From Datnioides undecimradiatus (lineage: Eukaryota; Chordata; Actinopteri; Lobotiformes; Datnioididae): a stretch of DNA of 64,000 bases. The notes under the pieces are model-generated. The model was not told the DNA's origin. It did no database searches and was given only the letters and a program-made list of their open reading frames with translations. The stretch is from the NCBI GenBank assembly GCA_008933995.1, contig WARS01000071.1, forward strand, positions 6,520,350-6,584,349, in the 5' to 3' direction. Numbering within the stretch: the first letter of the stretch is position 1; each line of letters starts with the position of its first letter. The position numbers and the translations under genes were made by a program. Below are positions 63,336 through 64,000 of the stretch, in pieces.

Positions 63336-64000
63336 GTAAGTGTTAACCTGTCAAATAGGCTGACGTATGTGTCTTATGTATTAAAGTGTTACAGTACCAG
63401 CTTGTGGTGACTCCATAGATGTAGGTAAACCTTTTAAAACTTGGCTGCACAAACACCAAAATGACATTAATAGTTGGCATTAAAATACTCTTTTAAGAGC
63501 TCAGCATGTATGCACGAAATGAACGAGGTCGTACAACATGTCACCCAGCCACAGTTAAAGGTCAACCTGTTTATACTTGTACCAAATAGGCGCACTTGAA
63601 GGTGGGATCGAAAGCCTGTAGCCTCCTCCTCGCTGCATCCCACTCGCCGCTCTGATCAGTTCTGTTCATGTGCCATGTCTCGGTGCAGTGAACTCTACAG
63701 TTTTGACAGCCTCTCCTCAAAGGCATTCAGTGTTCACAGTTCGTTGTGCACACTGAAAGTGACACCAGTAATTGTGAGAAGAAAGAGACCAGGAGAGAGA
63801 ACTTGAAACCCTGCCGACTTTCTTATTCTGCGCTCTGCGCTTACCTAGCCAATGGTTGACTGATGCAGTTGTGATTGCAGTCATCCTCTCAGTTGCACCG
63901 TCTGAGCTGCGTGGGAGGAGGTGGTTTTAGATGCTATTAGACAATACGAGAAGCACTTCATTTGAGTCTCTAGAGGCTAGAGTTCAGCTGCATTTAACAA
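63336..64000 (+). other. ppp4r2: Intron of ppp4r2, running off the window
   Basis: After the donor gtaagt at 63336 no further acceptor with open reading in the ppp4r2 frame was seen. The stretch holds no recognisable gene or repeat. Confidence 0.6.

Overview
This is vertebrate, almost certainly teleost fish, nuclear DNA. Small exons are separated by long introns with GT-AG borders. Dinucleotide microsatellites are frequent and several dispersed repeats have the look of common fish repeats. The gene order is that of the vertebrate MITF - MDFIC2 - FOXP1 - EIF4E3 block (human 3p13-p14), with PPP4R2 directly next to EIF4E3. I saw no prokaryotic features, CRISPR arrays, rRNA or tRNA genes, and no recognisable endogenous retrovirus.

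Layout. (1) 887-1040, + strand: the last exon of an unidentified upstream gene, with stop, AATAAA and a GT-rich tail. (2) 4.5-32 kb, + strand: a complete mitf gene with three alternative coding first exons, 1A (4825), 1H (11507) and 1M (24497), and a shared body from 17042/25388 to the stop at 29959. The predicted products are about 515, 497 and 410 residues. (3) 36.4-39 kb, - strand: mdfic2, a MyoD-family-inhibitor-like gene with two clear exons and an uncertain start. (4) 39.2-53.5 kb, - strand: a compact foxp1 paralogue. Its fifteen coding exons join in frame to 580 residues, shorter than human FOXP1 because the glutamine-rich N-terminal part and a linker are missing. (5) 55-59.5 kb, - strand: complete eif4e3 (7 exons, 219 residues). 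(6) 59.99 kb to the right edge, + strand: ppp4r2, eight exons with the C-terminus beyond the window. eif4e3 and ppp4r2 are head to head and share about 480 bp of promoter DNA.

Biology. MITF is the bHLH-zipper factor of pigment cells and of lysosome control. FOXP1 is a forkhead repressor. MDFIC2 is a cysteine-rich relative of proteins that sequester transcription factors. eIF4E3 is an atypical cap-binding protein, and PPP4R2 is a regulatory subunit of protein phosphatase 4. They form a conserved synteny block, not an operon.

The most notable points are: retention in one fish gene of the A, H and M first exons of mitf; a 31-codon skippable mitf exon where human has 6 codons; loss of glutamine-rich exons in foxp1; a predicted GC-AG intron in ppp4r2; a perfect 17-bp hairpin at 8.36 kb; a repeat carrying two perfect DR1 nuclear-receptor sites; and two unexplained exon-like segments. 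Coordinates were worked out by hand from splice signals and protein similarity recalled from memory. No alignment or database search was run.
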